Below, piece by piece: positions 19,075 to 27,482 of a DNA stretch of 46,497 nt. The notes beneath the pieces were generated by a model. The model was not told the DNA's origin and did not search any database. It was given only the letters and a program-made list of their open reading frames with translations. Position 1 is the first letter of the stretch. Each line of letters begins with the position of its first letter. The translations under genes and the position numbers were made by a program. Source of the DNA: Spirochaetia bacterium UBA6919 (GTDB lineage: Bacteria; Spirochaetota; UBA6919); contig DKAT01000045.1 of the NCBI GenBank assembly GCA_002450905.1, positions 1 through 46,497 of the forward strand, written 5' to 3'.

Positions 19075-19283
19075 GTATTACTCCTGAATATTGATTTATA
19101 ATAAATTAAGATATTTTATTCGCTTACTGCTTACCTGATAAACCCATCGAACTATAAATTACAACTCGATAGATTGGTAGATCAATAGTTCAACAGGTTA
19201 TTGATAAGCAAGCTTAGGTCAGATAAGGTTGAATTATCAGACTAAATTAGACTCTCTAAAATGGTTTACCACATGAGGGCTTC

Positions 19284-19748
19284 TTAGTGATGATCATGCC
19301 CTCCAGGGCTATTATCCTTTTTAACAAGAGATTCTATATTTTTAACTCCAGCTCTCTTAAAGGTGAGAGATATTTTTATCTTATCGCCAGCCTTATAATG
19401 GTTTTTGGTATTAATAAGCATGAGATGATATCCCATGGGTTTCAGTTGGGTAGATCCTTTAGTAGGGATTTTAATTTCACTTACCATTTTCATATCCATG
19501 ACGTCATTCTTGTGGGTCATAAGATGTAATTCGACCTTATCACAAGCATCACTGGAAGCTGACACAAGATAATCATCCAGAGAACCTTGATTTTCAATGG
19601 TCATATAGGCTGATATAACTTTCAATACTGGAGGGCTTTCTTTAATCCAGGGATTTTTTATGGTGATGCCCTGGGTACTACTTGTGGAATTAGATTGACA
19701 GGACATTGATATTATAATTACTAATAGAAATGATAGATATGTTTTCAT
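19284..19748 (-). CDS. PCuAC copper chaperone lipoprotein
   Basis: This 154-residue periplasmic copper(I) chaperone cooperates with SCO1 in building the Cu-A site of cytochrome oxidase. The lipobox SMSC puts the anchor at Cys17. The family's metal motif HxMx(n)MxM/HxM is visible as HLM (75-77), MKM (86-88) and HLM (108-110). The tail ends GGHDHH, which could add a copper(II) site. I place the start at 19748 because a GGAG site is 6 bases upstream and the signal peptide begins there. Longer in-frame starts up to 19886 add residues that fit no domain. Confidence 0.9.
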   Translation of the reverse strand: MKTYLSFLLVIIISMSCQSNSTSSTQGITIKNPWIKESPPVLKVISAYMTIENQGSLDDYLVSASSDACDKVELHLMTHKNDVMDMKMVSEIKIPTKGSTQLKPMGYHLMLINTKNHYKAGDKIKISLTFKRAGVKNIESLVKKDNSPGGHDHH

Positions 19749-19840
19749 ATGATCTCCATAATATTTATATTTCAGTAAAATATATATCAAACACATTTCA
19801 AAATGTCTTTTGATAAATATTCTATAAATGATTGTATATA

Positions 19841-20200
19841 TTAAACGCTGGTTGAGAGATAAAATAATTGTTTTGGAGGATGACATATCTTCTTTGAATA
19901 TGAATTTATGTAGAAGTTATTAGTATTATTTATTGATTGAGAAATAAAATATGGTGTTATATAAGGCTGAGTTATCGATATCCAATAGAGATTTTGATAA
20001 GCGATTATCGGCATATCCTTATGATCGGTTTTATTATGAGAATCAGTTATACAAATATCTCTATAAGAAATATTAATAGAACTTTGCGAATGAATCGTAC
20101 AATGAATAATACAATCAAACATATTTTGACTGGATGATATGTACAGAAAATAGATAACGATAATAATATGAATAATGAGCCCAATCCTCTTGAGAATCAA
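19841..20200 (-). CDS. possible small exported protein in the copper group
   Basis: This 119-residue frame starts with TTG, with AAGGA seven bases before it. The N-terminus is a good signal peptide or anchor (ILKRIGLIIHIIIVIYFLYISS). The mature part has a Cys/His cluster (MFDCIIHCTIHS, then DICITDSHNKTDHKD) that could bind metal, then an Ile/Asn/Tyr-rich tail. It lies between the barrel gene and PCuAC on the same strand. No family is recognised. The amino-acid makeup is what AT-rich DNA would give by chance, so the ribosome site, signal and context carry the case. Confidence 0.4.
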   Translation of the reverse strand: MILKRIGLIIHIIIVIYFLYISSSQNMFDCIIHCTIHSQSSINISYRDICITDSHNKTDHKDMPIIAYQNLYWISITQPYITPYFISQSINNTNNFYINSYSKKICHPPKQLFYLSTSV

Positions 20201-20258
20201 AGTCCAGTCCTTCGATAATATTTGTATGAAATATAATAAAATAATTTAATATTGGTTA

Positions 20259-21017
20259 TTATAAGTTAATATTGAAACTTAAACCAAATAAATGGGTTAC
20301 TCCTCCAGTGTGATCCGATGTTCCAGTATGAATGATAAGTGAATAATAAGGATTCAAAGCAAAAGAAGGGGTAATAGGATATAAATATCCAAGGTAGACC
20401 CAGTTTTCCATATTTGAGAACTTGTAATTTACAGGTAGATAAATTTCATAAGCAAGATATATCGACCATTTAAGCTGTGCATCACGGATATGAAAGTATG
20501 AGATTTTAGGACGAAGCTTGAGTGAATACCATAGCGGATCTGCCCGTGATTGATCTGAGCCAGTATAATAATTCATATCATTACGGACTCGCAATTCCCC
20601 TACAATACTTCTTGAGAGCTTGAATCGAGGGATTAAATCTACGAGGAAAACATGTTCGGAATTAAATTCTCCAGAATGATGGTGTCTCACATTATAAAGT
20701 TGATAGAAACTGCCTATCTTAAAGTTCTTGTGGAGACGAAAAAGTGCACCCAGTCGATAAGCAAGAATCTCAGGAGAACGCTGGTTTCCAGTTGAATGAT
20801 TGGTAGTTTTAGAATCTGAAAGACTTGCTTTGATTTGATCTTCAAAAAGCAGTTTTATATCAGGAGTGAGCTTAGTAAATATCCTTGTTTCATGTTGGAG
20901 AGCAAAGGATGTAGAACGATCAGGGTGGTTTGGCGGAACATGGCTGGAATAGGACAAACTATGTACACCAAAGATTAATAGTATTATGTATTTGAAATAA
21001 AATATTTTTTTAAGCAT
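20259..21017 (-). CDS. outer-membrane beta-barrel-like protein, first gene of the copper group
   Basis: This 252-residue protein has a signal peptide (MLKKIFYFKYIILLIFGVHSLSYS). The mature part alternates aromatic and polar residues in about 10-12 strands (IKLLFEDQIKASL, KIGSFYQLYNVRHHH, SRSIVGELRVRNDMNYYTG) and ends in an amphipathic strand. The pattern resembles DUF2490-type barrels that include a weak relation to transporters, but no specific family is certain. GGAG precedes the ATG and a promoter lies at 21047-21075. It leads a set with PCuAC and SCO1, so a copper or small-solute transport role is conceivable but unproven. Confidence 0.7.
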   Translation of the reverse strand: MLKKIFYFKYIILLIFGVHSLSYSSHVPPNHPDRSTSFALQHETRIFTKLTPDIKLLFEDQIKASLSDSKTTNHSTGNQRSPEILAYRLGALFRLHKNFKIGSFYQLYNVRHHHSGEFNSEHVFLVDLIPRFKLSRSIVGELRVRNDMNYYTGSDQSRADPLWYSLKLRPKISYFHIRDAQLKWSIYLAYEIYLPVNYKFSNMENWVYLGYLYPITPSFALNPYYSLIIHTGTSDHTGGVTHLFGLSFNINL

Positions 21018-21046
21018 AATTTAACTCCGATTGCGGGATACATCTG

Positions 21047-21075
21047 AATATAATAATGTGTATATATTTTGTAAA
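21047..21075 (-). promoter_or_regulatory. promoter of the barrel/copper group
   Basis: On the minus strand TTTACA (21070-21075), a 17-bp spacer and TATATT (21047-21052) lie 30 bp from the ATG of the barrel gene. No operator-like repeat overlaps it. The 383-bp spacer 21018-21400 also contains repeat copy B and, at about 21311-21361, a weak inverted repeat (ACCCCT / AGGGGT) that may help end the FecR gene. Confidence 0.55.
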
Positions 21076-21190
21076 GTACTTTATTATAAAATAAATTAAG
21101 ATATACTAGTACTATATTAAATCATCCTAAACAAACTATAAACAACCATTTTTTTATAAATGTAAATAACTAGAAATAAGACGAATTACC

Positions 21191-21217
21191 ATCGGAACTA
21201 AATTTTTTGATTCCGTT
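21191..21217 (-). repeat. 27-bp palindromic element, copy B
   Basis: ATCGGAAC at the left end and GATTCCGTT at the right end flank a T-rich centre. It matches the reverse complement of copy C with few changes, and the match runs four bases past the right edge (TGTTG in both). It lies about 185 bp past the FecR stop, on the transcription strand of that gene. Confidence 0.65.
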
Positions 21218-21400
21218 GTTGTTTCATGTAGATTGAAGGTTATAGTTATTGTATCCAAAATTTTTTCATATAATGTTATTGTATTCTCTAAATGGGGTAA
21301 GTGAATTTTAACCCCTAAGCCTCAATTTATATTATATGAATAAAATCAAGACCCCAGGGGTAAATATTAACATTTAATTATTAAGATTAATTAAGGTTTG

Positions 21401-22060
21401 TCAATCATAGTCAGAATCAAGGGTGTCGTATACTTTATCAAGATCTACCTTATCTTCGACTTCACCGGATTTGTCATCCATGTTCCAATTTAATTTTTCT
21501 GTCCACTTATATTTCTTAGGTGCTGCTATTTTTTTATTCTTTTCGACACTGACCCCTTTCCCTTTTGTGACAAGAACTTTAGATTTCGATCCTGATTCTT
21601 TCACTTCCACCTTGCCTTCATTAACACATAACCATACATTTCCATCATCCAATGTATGAACATAGAATAGAGTACCCCGAACACCAGCTACAGTCGATTC
21701 ACTTGAGACACGAAAGTGTCCTTGTCCCCTTAATCTATTGACTTTAGCAAAGACCCCACCCCGATGCAGGTGGATCTGAGTATTGTTTCTGCTGAGTGTG
21801 CTGATTGTTACTCTGGAATTATTTTTGATTTTAAGTGTAGCTCCATTGGATAGCCTTATGAGAGCTGTCGATGCGTTTCCTGTAATAATTGTATCACTTT
21901 GCAGGACAACAGTACCAACTGTAGCACGAAGGACAGCACCAGGTCGATATACCGTTGCTGATCCTTTGAGGAAAATTATCTTTCCTGATGTGTATGCTTC
22001 GACATTCAGGGTAGATAACAGTCCTACTGTAATGAGAGCTAGTAACATGATTTTTTTCAT
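21401..22060 (-). CDS. FecR-domain exported protein
   Basis: This 219-residue protein has a signal peptide (MKKIMLLALITVGLLSTLNVEA). The FecR-type beta domain covers about 24-165: SGKIIFLKGSATVYRPG, GNASTALIRLSNGATLKI, then IHLHRGGVFAKV, FRVSSESTVAGVRGTLFYV and CVNEGKVEV. In classic systems FecR is a membrane sensor that controls an ECF sigma factor. Here it is a free secreted form with no transmembrane segment, which is common in spirochaetes and related groups. The acidic C-terminus (about 185-219) is disordered-looking. AAAGGAG precedes the ATG. No sigma factor is adjacent; the one at 42.6 kb is unlinked. Confidence 0.85.
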   Translation of the reverse strand: MKKIMLLALITVGLLSTLNVEAYTSGKIIFLKGSATVYRPGAVLRATVGTVVLQSDTIITGNASTALIRLSNGATLKIKNNSRVTISTLSRNNTQIHLHRGGVFAKVNRLRGQGHFRVSSESTVAGVRGTLFYVHTLDDGNVWLCVNEGKVEVKESGSKSKVLVTKGKGVSVEKNKKIAAPKKYKWTEKLNWNMDDKSGEVEDKVDLDKVYDTLDSDYD

Positions 22061-22240
22061 TATTATCTCCTTTGTTAGAATCTTATATCTTGTGAAAAGT
22101 CATCAAAATATAATACCATATCAAATATGTTAAATTAGTTTTTGACTGGATAATTTAATTTAAATTTAATAATCATTAAATATTAATATAACACACGGAC
22201 ATATTAATTATTTCAAAAAAATACAAAACTTTTATCACAA

Positions 22241-22657
22241 TTATCGCCGATAGAACTTAACTTTTTTTAATACAATATAATATATAGCAAAAAATATTCT
22301 TTTTATTTTCCACAGGGGATCCTTATTTCTAAATAATTCAACTAACCCTCTTACAAAATAGATTAATCCTATGATGATTGAAAAATATGTTACTACTCTC
22401 CAAATTGAGTGATAAGACCATTCCGAGACCATTTTGAAAATAAATGTTAATAGAACACCAACGAGGAGTCCTATACTCATATGGATATAACCAAGGGTAT
22501 TCAGCGGGACTGGCATTCCATTGAGGCTTCCAATTTCTTCATATTCTTTTGCAACGATAAAATCTTCACCACATAAGGGACATTCAACAGTTTCCCCATC
22601 CAGGTCATCTTCGATGATAAATTTATGTCCATTATAGCACTTCGTCTGGAATGACAT
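22241..22657 (-). CDS. zinc-ribbon membrane protein
   Basis: This 138-residue protein begins with a probable zinc ribbon: Cys7 and His11 (CYNGH) and CPLC at 27-30, giving C-x3-H/C-x2-C ligands. It is followed by two hydrophobic segments (about 54-76 and 87-108) and a basic tail, so the ribbon is predicted to lie in the cytoplasm. Its start is six bases after the stop of the SHOCT-like gene, so the two form an operon. No enzyme motif is seen. The role is unknown, perhaps as an assembly or regulatory membrane adaptor. Confidence 0.7.
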   Translation of the reverse strand: MSFQTKCYNGHKFIIEDDLDGETVECPLCGEDFIVAKEYEEIGSLNGMPVPLNTLGYIHMSIGLLVGVLLTFIFKMVSEWSYHSIWRVVTYFSIIIGLIYFVRGLVELFRNKDPLWKIKRIFFAIYYIVLKKVKFYRR

Positions 22658-22663
22658 AACTTA

Positions 22664-22966
22664 CTATTTTTTCTCCTTATCCATCCAATCTTTAATCATC
22701 GTTTGAATATTCTTCCCAATTTTCTCTCCAATGATATTAAATTCATTTATACTTTTATCGTCAAATATTTTAGAAAAAACGGTTTTTATTTTTCTCTCCA
22801 CATTCTGTTCAAAATCATCCCAGGATTCTTTTGTGGAATTGCAATAATCTCTTTTATGCGGATGAGATTTTTTTTCTATAAGGCTTTCAATTATAATAAG
22901 CCCTTCATCTACTGTCAGAGAACCTTCTTTGACTTTCTCTAAAATAATTTGTAATGTTTGTTTCAT
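22664..22966 (-). CDS. small SHOCT-like/LiaX-N-like helical protein
   Basis: This 100-residue cytoplasmic protein has an N-terminus of ILEKVKEGSLTVDEGLIIIESL, which matches the SHOCT-like helical hairpin found before adhesin-like DUF4097 domains and in bacterial membrane-stress proteins (pattern: helix, EGKI-type turn, EEA-type helix). The remainder is a charged amphipathic helix with no domain. A strong GGAAGGTGAG site precedes the ATG. It is the first gene of a two-gene operon with the zinc-ribbon protein. Confidence 0.6.
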   Translation of the reverse strand: MKQTLQIILEKVKEGSLTVDEGLIIIESLIEKKSHPHKRDYCNSTKESWDDFEQNVERKIKTVFSKIFDDKSINEFNIIGEKIGKNIQTMIKDWMDKEKK

Positions 22967-23106
22967 AACTCACCTTCCTGAGTGGATATTATAAATTTAA
23001 TAAGAATCAAAATATAGTTCAAGATATCTGGGAAAAATACAGATATAAAAATATTTACAGCAAGGTTGTATTGAAATTGAGTAGATTAACAAAATGATAA
23101 TGTTTC

Positions 23107-23134
23107 TTGACAAGTTTCAATTATACGATATATT
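23107..23134 (+). promoter_or_regulatory. promoter of the ATP-grasp/alpha-E operon
   Basis: TTGACA (23107-23112), a 16-bp spacer and TATATT (23129-23134) lie 48 bp upstream of the ATG at 23183. The -35 is perfect. No other promoter-like site is evident before the five closely packed genes that follow, so this may drive all of them. Confidence 0.65.
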
Positions 23135-23182
23135 TGTATGATAGGGAAATTTTCCATAACAATACTAAAAAGGTCTTTTACT

Positions 23183-24649
23183 ATGGCTAAATCTGAGAAC
23201 ACGCCTGTATTTACTGGTTATTCAAAAAATGATCTGTATGATGAAATATATCGTAAGAGTACAGATGTTGTTCCTGATTACCAAATGATTTTTGACCAGT
23301 TTAATGAATATAAGATCAATGATTATAAAAAATTAAATGATCAGGCTAAGGTATCCTTCATCAACCAGGGAATTACATTTACTGTATATTCTGATAATAA
23401 TGATGGAATTGAGCGGATTTTCCCTTTCGATCTCTTCCCCCGTGTCATTACTAAACAGGACTGGCTTAGACTGGAACATGGTCTTATACAGCGCAGTGAA
23501 GCAATTAACTGTTTTTTATGGGACTTATATCATCATAAGAAGATCCTCAAAGACAAAGTCATACCCTATGATCTAATCTTCAGCTCACAGTACTACAACA
23601 TGGAAATGATGGATATAAACCCACGAGGTAAGATTTACACGCATATTTCAGGAACAGATCTCATTCGTCACAAGGATGGAGAATATTATGTGCTGGAAGA
23701 TAACGTACGATCCCCTTCTGGTGTGAGTTATGTACTATCCAATAGAGTAGCTATGAAGAGGAGTTTATCTAATTTATTTTTTCAGTACAATATAGCAACA
23801 GTTGAAGATTATCCACAACAACTCCTTGCGGTATTAAAATCAGTGGCTCCTAAAGGGGTTGATGATCCTACCTGTGCTGTTTTAACACCTGGAGTCTATA
23901 ATTCAGCTTATTTTGAGCATACATTTCTTGCAAGAAACATGGGTGTGGAGCTTGTTGAAGGTCGAGATCTTTTTGTAGAGAAAAATTTCGTCTATATGAA
24001 AACTATTTTCGGACCTAAGAAATTAGATGTCCTATATCGTCGTGTGGATGATGATTTTATTGACCCATTTGTTTACAACCCCTCTTCAGTCCTTGGTGTA
24101 CCTGGATTGATGGAAGCATATCGCAAGGGGAATATAACTCTGATTAATGCTCCTGGAACGGGTATTGCCGATGATAAGGCTGTATATATCTATATGCCTG
24201 AGATTATAAAGTATTATCTTAATCAGGATCCCATTTTGAATAATGTTCCTACATACCGCTGTAATAAGAATGAAGATTTACAGTATGTTATAGATCATAT
24301 GGAGCAATTAGTTTTAAAACCAGTCGATGAATCAGGTGGATATGGGTTATTAATCGGTTCTATCGCAACAAAAAATGAAATATCAGAGTATAAAGATAGA
24401 ATCAAACATAATCCACGGAAATATATTGCCCAACCCATTATGAGTCTATCAGTTCACCCCACATATATCGAGGAACGCGAGCAGTTTGAACCACGTCACA
24501 TCGACCTGAGGACTTTTACGTTATTTGGAAAGGAGAAGATTCATGTATTGAAAGGTGGATTGACACGGGTTGCTCTGAGAGAAGGGAGTCTAATTGTTAA
24601 TTCCTCCCAGGGTGGTGGGTCAAAAGATACCTGGGTATTAGATGTATAA
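23183..24649 (+). CDS. circularly permuted ATP-grasp protein (DUF404/DUF407)
   Basis: This 488-residue protein belongs to the circularly permuted ATP-grasp type, predicted amide- or peptide-bond-forming ligases with unknown natural substrates. Visible signatures are YVLEDNVRSPSGVSYVL (about 175-191), YRRVDDDFIDP (about 285-295), GTGIADDKAVYIYMPEI (about 325-341), VLKPVDESGGYG (about 388-399) and a final strand with IDLRTFTLFG. The start was placed at 23183 because AGGT and the first conserved region begin there; an in-frame upstream ATG at 23138 adds 15 residues. It leads a tight operon with alpha-E, transglutaminase and aspartoacylase-like genes. The ATP-grasp/alpha-E/transglutaminase trio is a known conserved association. 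Confidence 0.9.
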   Translation: MAKSENTPVFTGYSKNDLYDEIYRKSTDVVPDYQMIFDQFNEYKINDYKKLNDQAKVSFINQGITFTVYSDNNDGIERIFPFDLFPRVITKQDWLRLEHGLIQRSEAINCFLWDLYHHKKILKDKVIPYDLIFSSQYYNMEMMDINPRGKIYTHISGTDLIRHKDGEYYVLEDNVRSPSGVSYVLSNRVAMKRSLSNLFFQYNIATVEDYPQQLLAVLKSVAPKGVDDPTCAVLTPGVYNSAYFEHTFLARNMGVELVEGRDLFVEKNFVYMKTIFGPKKLDVLYRRVDDDFIDPFVYNPSSVLGVPGLMEAYRKGNITLINAPGTGIADDKAVYIYMPEIIKYYLNQDPILNNVPTYRCNKNEDLQYVIDHMEQLVLKPVDESGGYGLLIGSIATKNEISEYKDRIKHNPRKYIAQPIMSLSVHPTYIEEREQFEPRHIDLRTFTLFGKEKIHVLKGGLTRVALREGSLIVNSSQGGGSKDTWVLDV

Positions 24650-24657
24650 GGTGTTTT

Positions 24658-25611
24658 ATGTTATCAAGAATAGCTAATAGTCTTTTCTGGACGGGACGAT
24701 ATATCGAGAGGGTTGAGCATATAGCTCGCTTTATAGAAGATCAGTATTTTGATTCCATGGATTCTCCTGTAGTTCATAAAAGAGAAATGGTTTTAGAATC
24801 TATCTTGAATGTCCTTGGAGTTCATAAGGATTATTATAATATATATCCCAGTCTCACTGATGAACAAGTCCTCTATTATTCTATTTTAGATACTGGAAAC
24901 ATATCTTCAATCCTTTCATCAATTAATTTTGCAAGAGAGAACACAAGAACAGCACGCACAACTGTTTCAGAAGAGTTCTGGGAAAACATCAACCGATTTT
25001 ACCATTCTATAAATCAGTATCATTCAGAAAGTATTCAGAAGGATGGTGTTTATCAGCTAACCAGAAGAGTAACTGAATTTTGTTCTATTATTCATGGGAT
25101 GATTGATAAAACCTTTCTAAAGAAAAGTCCTATGTTATCCTTTATCAAATTAGGAATACATCTTGAAAGATCTGCCCAGGTTTGTCGTATGATGATGGCT
25201 AAAATTACTGATGTGGAAGTCGTAAGACAGCAGAGACTTGGAGAAGCAGTTGAGAGGTATCAATGGAGAACCCTTTTGGAGTGTACTTCATCCCTTCATA
25301 TTAGTCGTGAATTGTATCCCAATATTACTGATGTTCAAAATGTTGTCGATATTCTGTTTCTCAATGAGAATTTCCCAAAATCTGTTATTCATAATCTTGT
25401 TCAGGTCTATAATAATCTAAGAAATATCAATTCGTCATCGATGGACAATCGGGGATCTGTTGTTTTTGAAGCGGGAAAACTTATGTCTTCATTTCTATAT
25501 CTTACCCCAAAAGAAATTATTAATCAAAACTTGTGGGATTTCGTGAACCAAACATTAAATAGTATATATAAAATTGCTAATCTCATTGAAAATAGATATT
25601 TTAAGCTATAA
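24658..25611 (+). CDS. alpha-E domain protein (DUF403)
   Basis: This 317-residue all-helical protein begins with the typical MLSRIANSLFWTGRYIERVEHIARFIED, close to the family's MLSRVADSLYWMSRYIERAEN pattern. Other conserved features are REMVLESIL, INFARENTRTARTTVSEEFWENIN and HLERSAQVCRMM. Alpha-E proteins nearly always accompany circularly permuted ATP-grasp and transglutaminase genes and may be helper or carrier subunits, with no proven activity. Only eight bases separate it from the ligase gene, so they are co-translated. The length is normal for the family. Confidence 0.92.
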   Translation: MLSRIANSLFWTGRYIERVEHIARFIEDQYFDSMDSPVVHKREMVLESILNVLGVHKDYYNIYPSLTDEQVLYYSILDTGNISSILSSINFARENTRTARTTVSEEFWENINRFYHSINQYHSESIQKDGVYQLTRRVTEFCSIIHGMIDKTFLKKSPMLSFIKLGIHLERSAQVCRMMMAKITDVEVVRQQRLGEAVERYQWRTLLECTSSLHISRELYPNITDVQNVVDILFLNENFPKSVIHNLVQVYNNLRNINSSSMDNRGSVVFEAGKLMSSFLYLTPKEIINQNLWDFVNQTLNSIYKIANLIENRYFKL

Positions 25612-25635
25612 AAATACTCTGGTGGTAAAACCGAT

Positions 25636-26520
25636 ATGAAAAGCTATAAAATTACATACAAGAAATATACAGAATATTCAAGTCTTATCGGTGAGGCTAC
25701 TTATGAATTACTGGTTATTCCCAAAAATGGATATACTCAAACAGTTACTCATACTAGGATTGAAAGCTCATTAGAAGATGAATTATTCACCTATAAAAAT
25801 AAATATGACTCAGATGTTATTAGAATACGTACAGTAAAACCCTTTAGTGAATTTCATTTCTCTCTCGAATCACTGGTCAACAAGGCAGAGATCAACCCAT
25901 TTGATTTTATGTTACCAGAAGCAGTAAAGGACTGGGAGGTTATACAATCCCCTGATTTTAAAATCAATTATTACCCATTCCTCCGTAAAACTCCCTTTAC
26001 ATCAACTTCAAAAGAAGAATGTAGCACTATGCCCCAATTTAAAAAAGGTCAACGGGTTTTCGATTATCTTATTGAACTGAATGGAACAATATATAATAAC
26101 TTAGAGTTCTGTACAGAATCTACAGATGTGTACAGCACAGCAAAAGACGTTATAAAATTAAAAAGGGGGGTCTGCCAGGATTTTTCACACTTGTTTATTG
26201 CTATTGCAAGATGCAATGGTATCCCTGCAAGATATGTTTCTGGGTATCTTAGCCAGGGCGGTGGTTTTGTAGGCGATGCTTTCATGCATTCATGGATCGA
26301 AGCTTATGTTCCCAAAATCGGATGGAAAGGATTTGATCCTACAAACAATCTTCTGTGCGAATCAAATTACATCAAGGTAGCTCATGGTGTGGACTATACC
26401 GAGTGTGCCCCCATCAAAGGTATTATAATATCTACAGGGGAATCAAATACATTAAGTTCTGATTACAGTGTTTCAGTAAGCACATTAAGTTATGCCAATT
26501 TAGAAAATGCCCAGCAATAA
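25636..26520 (+). CDS. transglutaminase-like cysteine peptidase family protein
   Basis: This 294-residue protein has an N-terminal beta domain (bacterial transglutaminase-like N region, about 1-115) and the catalytic core (about 155-245). The triad is complete: Cys180 (RGVCQDFSHL), His218 (MHSWIEAY) and Asp234 (GFDPTNN). No signal peptide is visible, so it is cytoplasmic like its partners. In this gene association it is thought to hydrolyse or transfer the amide made by the ATP-grasp enzyme. It starts 24 bp after alpha-E and is followed 26 bp later by the aspartoacylase-like genes. Confidence 0.92.
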   Translation: MKSYKITYKKYTEYSSLIGEATYELLVIPKNGYTQTVTHTRIESSLEDELFTYKNKYDSDVIRIRTVKPFSEFHFSLESLVNKAEINPFDFMLPEAVKDWEVIQSPDFKINYYPFLRKTPFTSTSKEECSTMPQFKKGQRVFDYLIELNGTIYNNLEFCTESTDVYSTAKDVIKLKRGVCQDFSHLFIAIARCNGIPARYVSGYLSQGGGFVGDAFMHSWIEAYVPKIGWKGFDPTNNLLCESNYIKVAHGVDYTECAPIKGIIISTGESNTLSSDYSVSVSTLSYANLENAQQ

Positions 26521-26546
26521 AACATTTAAGGTTCAATTTAAAATAT

Positions 26547-27482
26547 ATGATACAAGAAACCATCTTCAGCATTGACCTTCCCATGGGAGAAGAATTCTTT
26601 ATCAAGAGAATTCGTTTCAAACCAAAAGATTATAGCACCAAACGAATATCTATCGTATCTGGGATCCATGGTGACGAACTCGAAGGACAATACGTTACTT
26701 ATCTACTAATCCAATTCCTCAATCAGTATGCTGACAAACTTGCAGGAATAATTGATATATACCCATCCATTAATTCTGTCGGTATTGATTCCATTGAAAG
26801 ACTTCATGTACCATCTGAGATTGATATCAATAGAGCATTCCCTGGGAGTCCATCGGGTCTTCTTCCCTATAGAATTGCCTATAATCTTGTAGAAGCTGTC
26901 AAGGGATCAGAAATTGCAATAGATATTCATTCAAGCAATATTTTTTTGAAGGAAATTCCACAAGTTAGAATCAGTCAGGAAAATGCAAATAATCTTAAAT
27001 CCTTAGCAGAACAATTAAACGTCGATTTCATCTGGATTCACGAAGCTGTTACTGTGCTCCAGTCTACTTTCTCTCATTCAATGAATAAACTGGGCACAAA
27101 AACACTTGTTGTAGAAATGGGTGTAGGTATGAGAATCACTCAAGAATATTGCCACCAATTATTTGAAGGGATCATCCACCTACTCGTACGTAATGGATTT
27201 CTAAAATTAGAATATCATAAACCCATCAAGAAGCCAATTTGCTCTATAGATGGAGAAGTCTATTTTTTCAACGCCGATAAACCTGGTATATTCATCCCTG
27301 ACACCGAGCATAACAAATATGTACTTGAAGGAGACATTATTGGAAGAATTATATCACCCATCGATGGAAATTTAACCAGCGAAATTAAATCCCCCTGTAA
27401 TGGATTAGTATTCACACTCCGAGAATATCCTGTCGTCTATGAAGGATCCCTGATTGCAAGATTGTATAGAGAAATAATATGA
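26547..27482 (+). CDS. AstE/aspartoacylase-like metallohydrolase, intact
   Basis: This 311-residue protein of the succinylglutamate desuccinylase/aspartoacylase family (M14-like zinc hydrolases) removes N-acyl groups from amino acids or small amides. The zinc ligands are present: His41 and Glu44 in GIHGDELEG, and His128 in IDIHSS. So are the substrate-binding INRAFPG (95-101) and the catalytic Glu190 in VVEMGVGM. The C-terminal beta domain (about 225-311) fits the family. It follows the transglutaminase by 26 bp, and its stop overlaps the ATG of its degenerate paralogue by 4 bp (ATGA). The acyl-amino-acid substrate is unknown. Confidence 0.85.
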   Translation: MIQETIFSIDLPMGEEFFIKRIRFKPKDYSTKRISIVSGIHGDELEGQYVTYLLIQFLNQYADKLAGIIDIYPSINSVGIDSIERLHVPSEIDINRAFPGSPSGLLPYRIAYNLVEAVKGSEIAIDIHSSNIFLKEIPQVRISQENANNLKSLAEQLNVDFIWIHEAVTVLQSTFSHSMNKLGTKTLVVEMGVGMRITQEYCHQLFEGIIHLLVRNGFLKLEYHKPIKKPICSIDGEVYFFNADKPGIFIPDTEHNKYVLEGDIIGRIISPIDGNLTSEIKSPCNGLVFTLREYPVVYEGSLIARLYREII

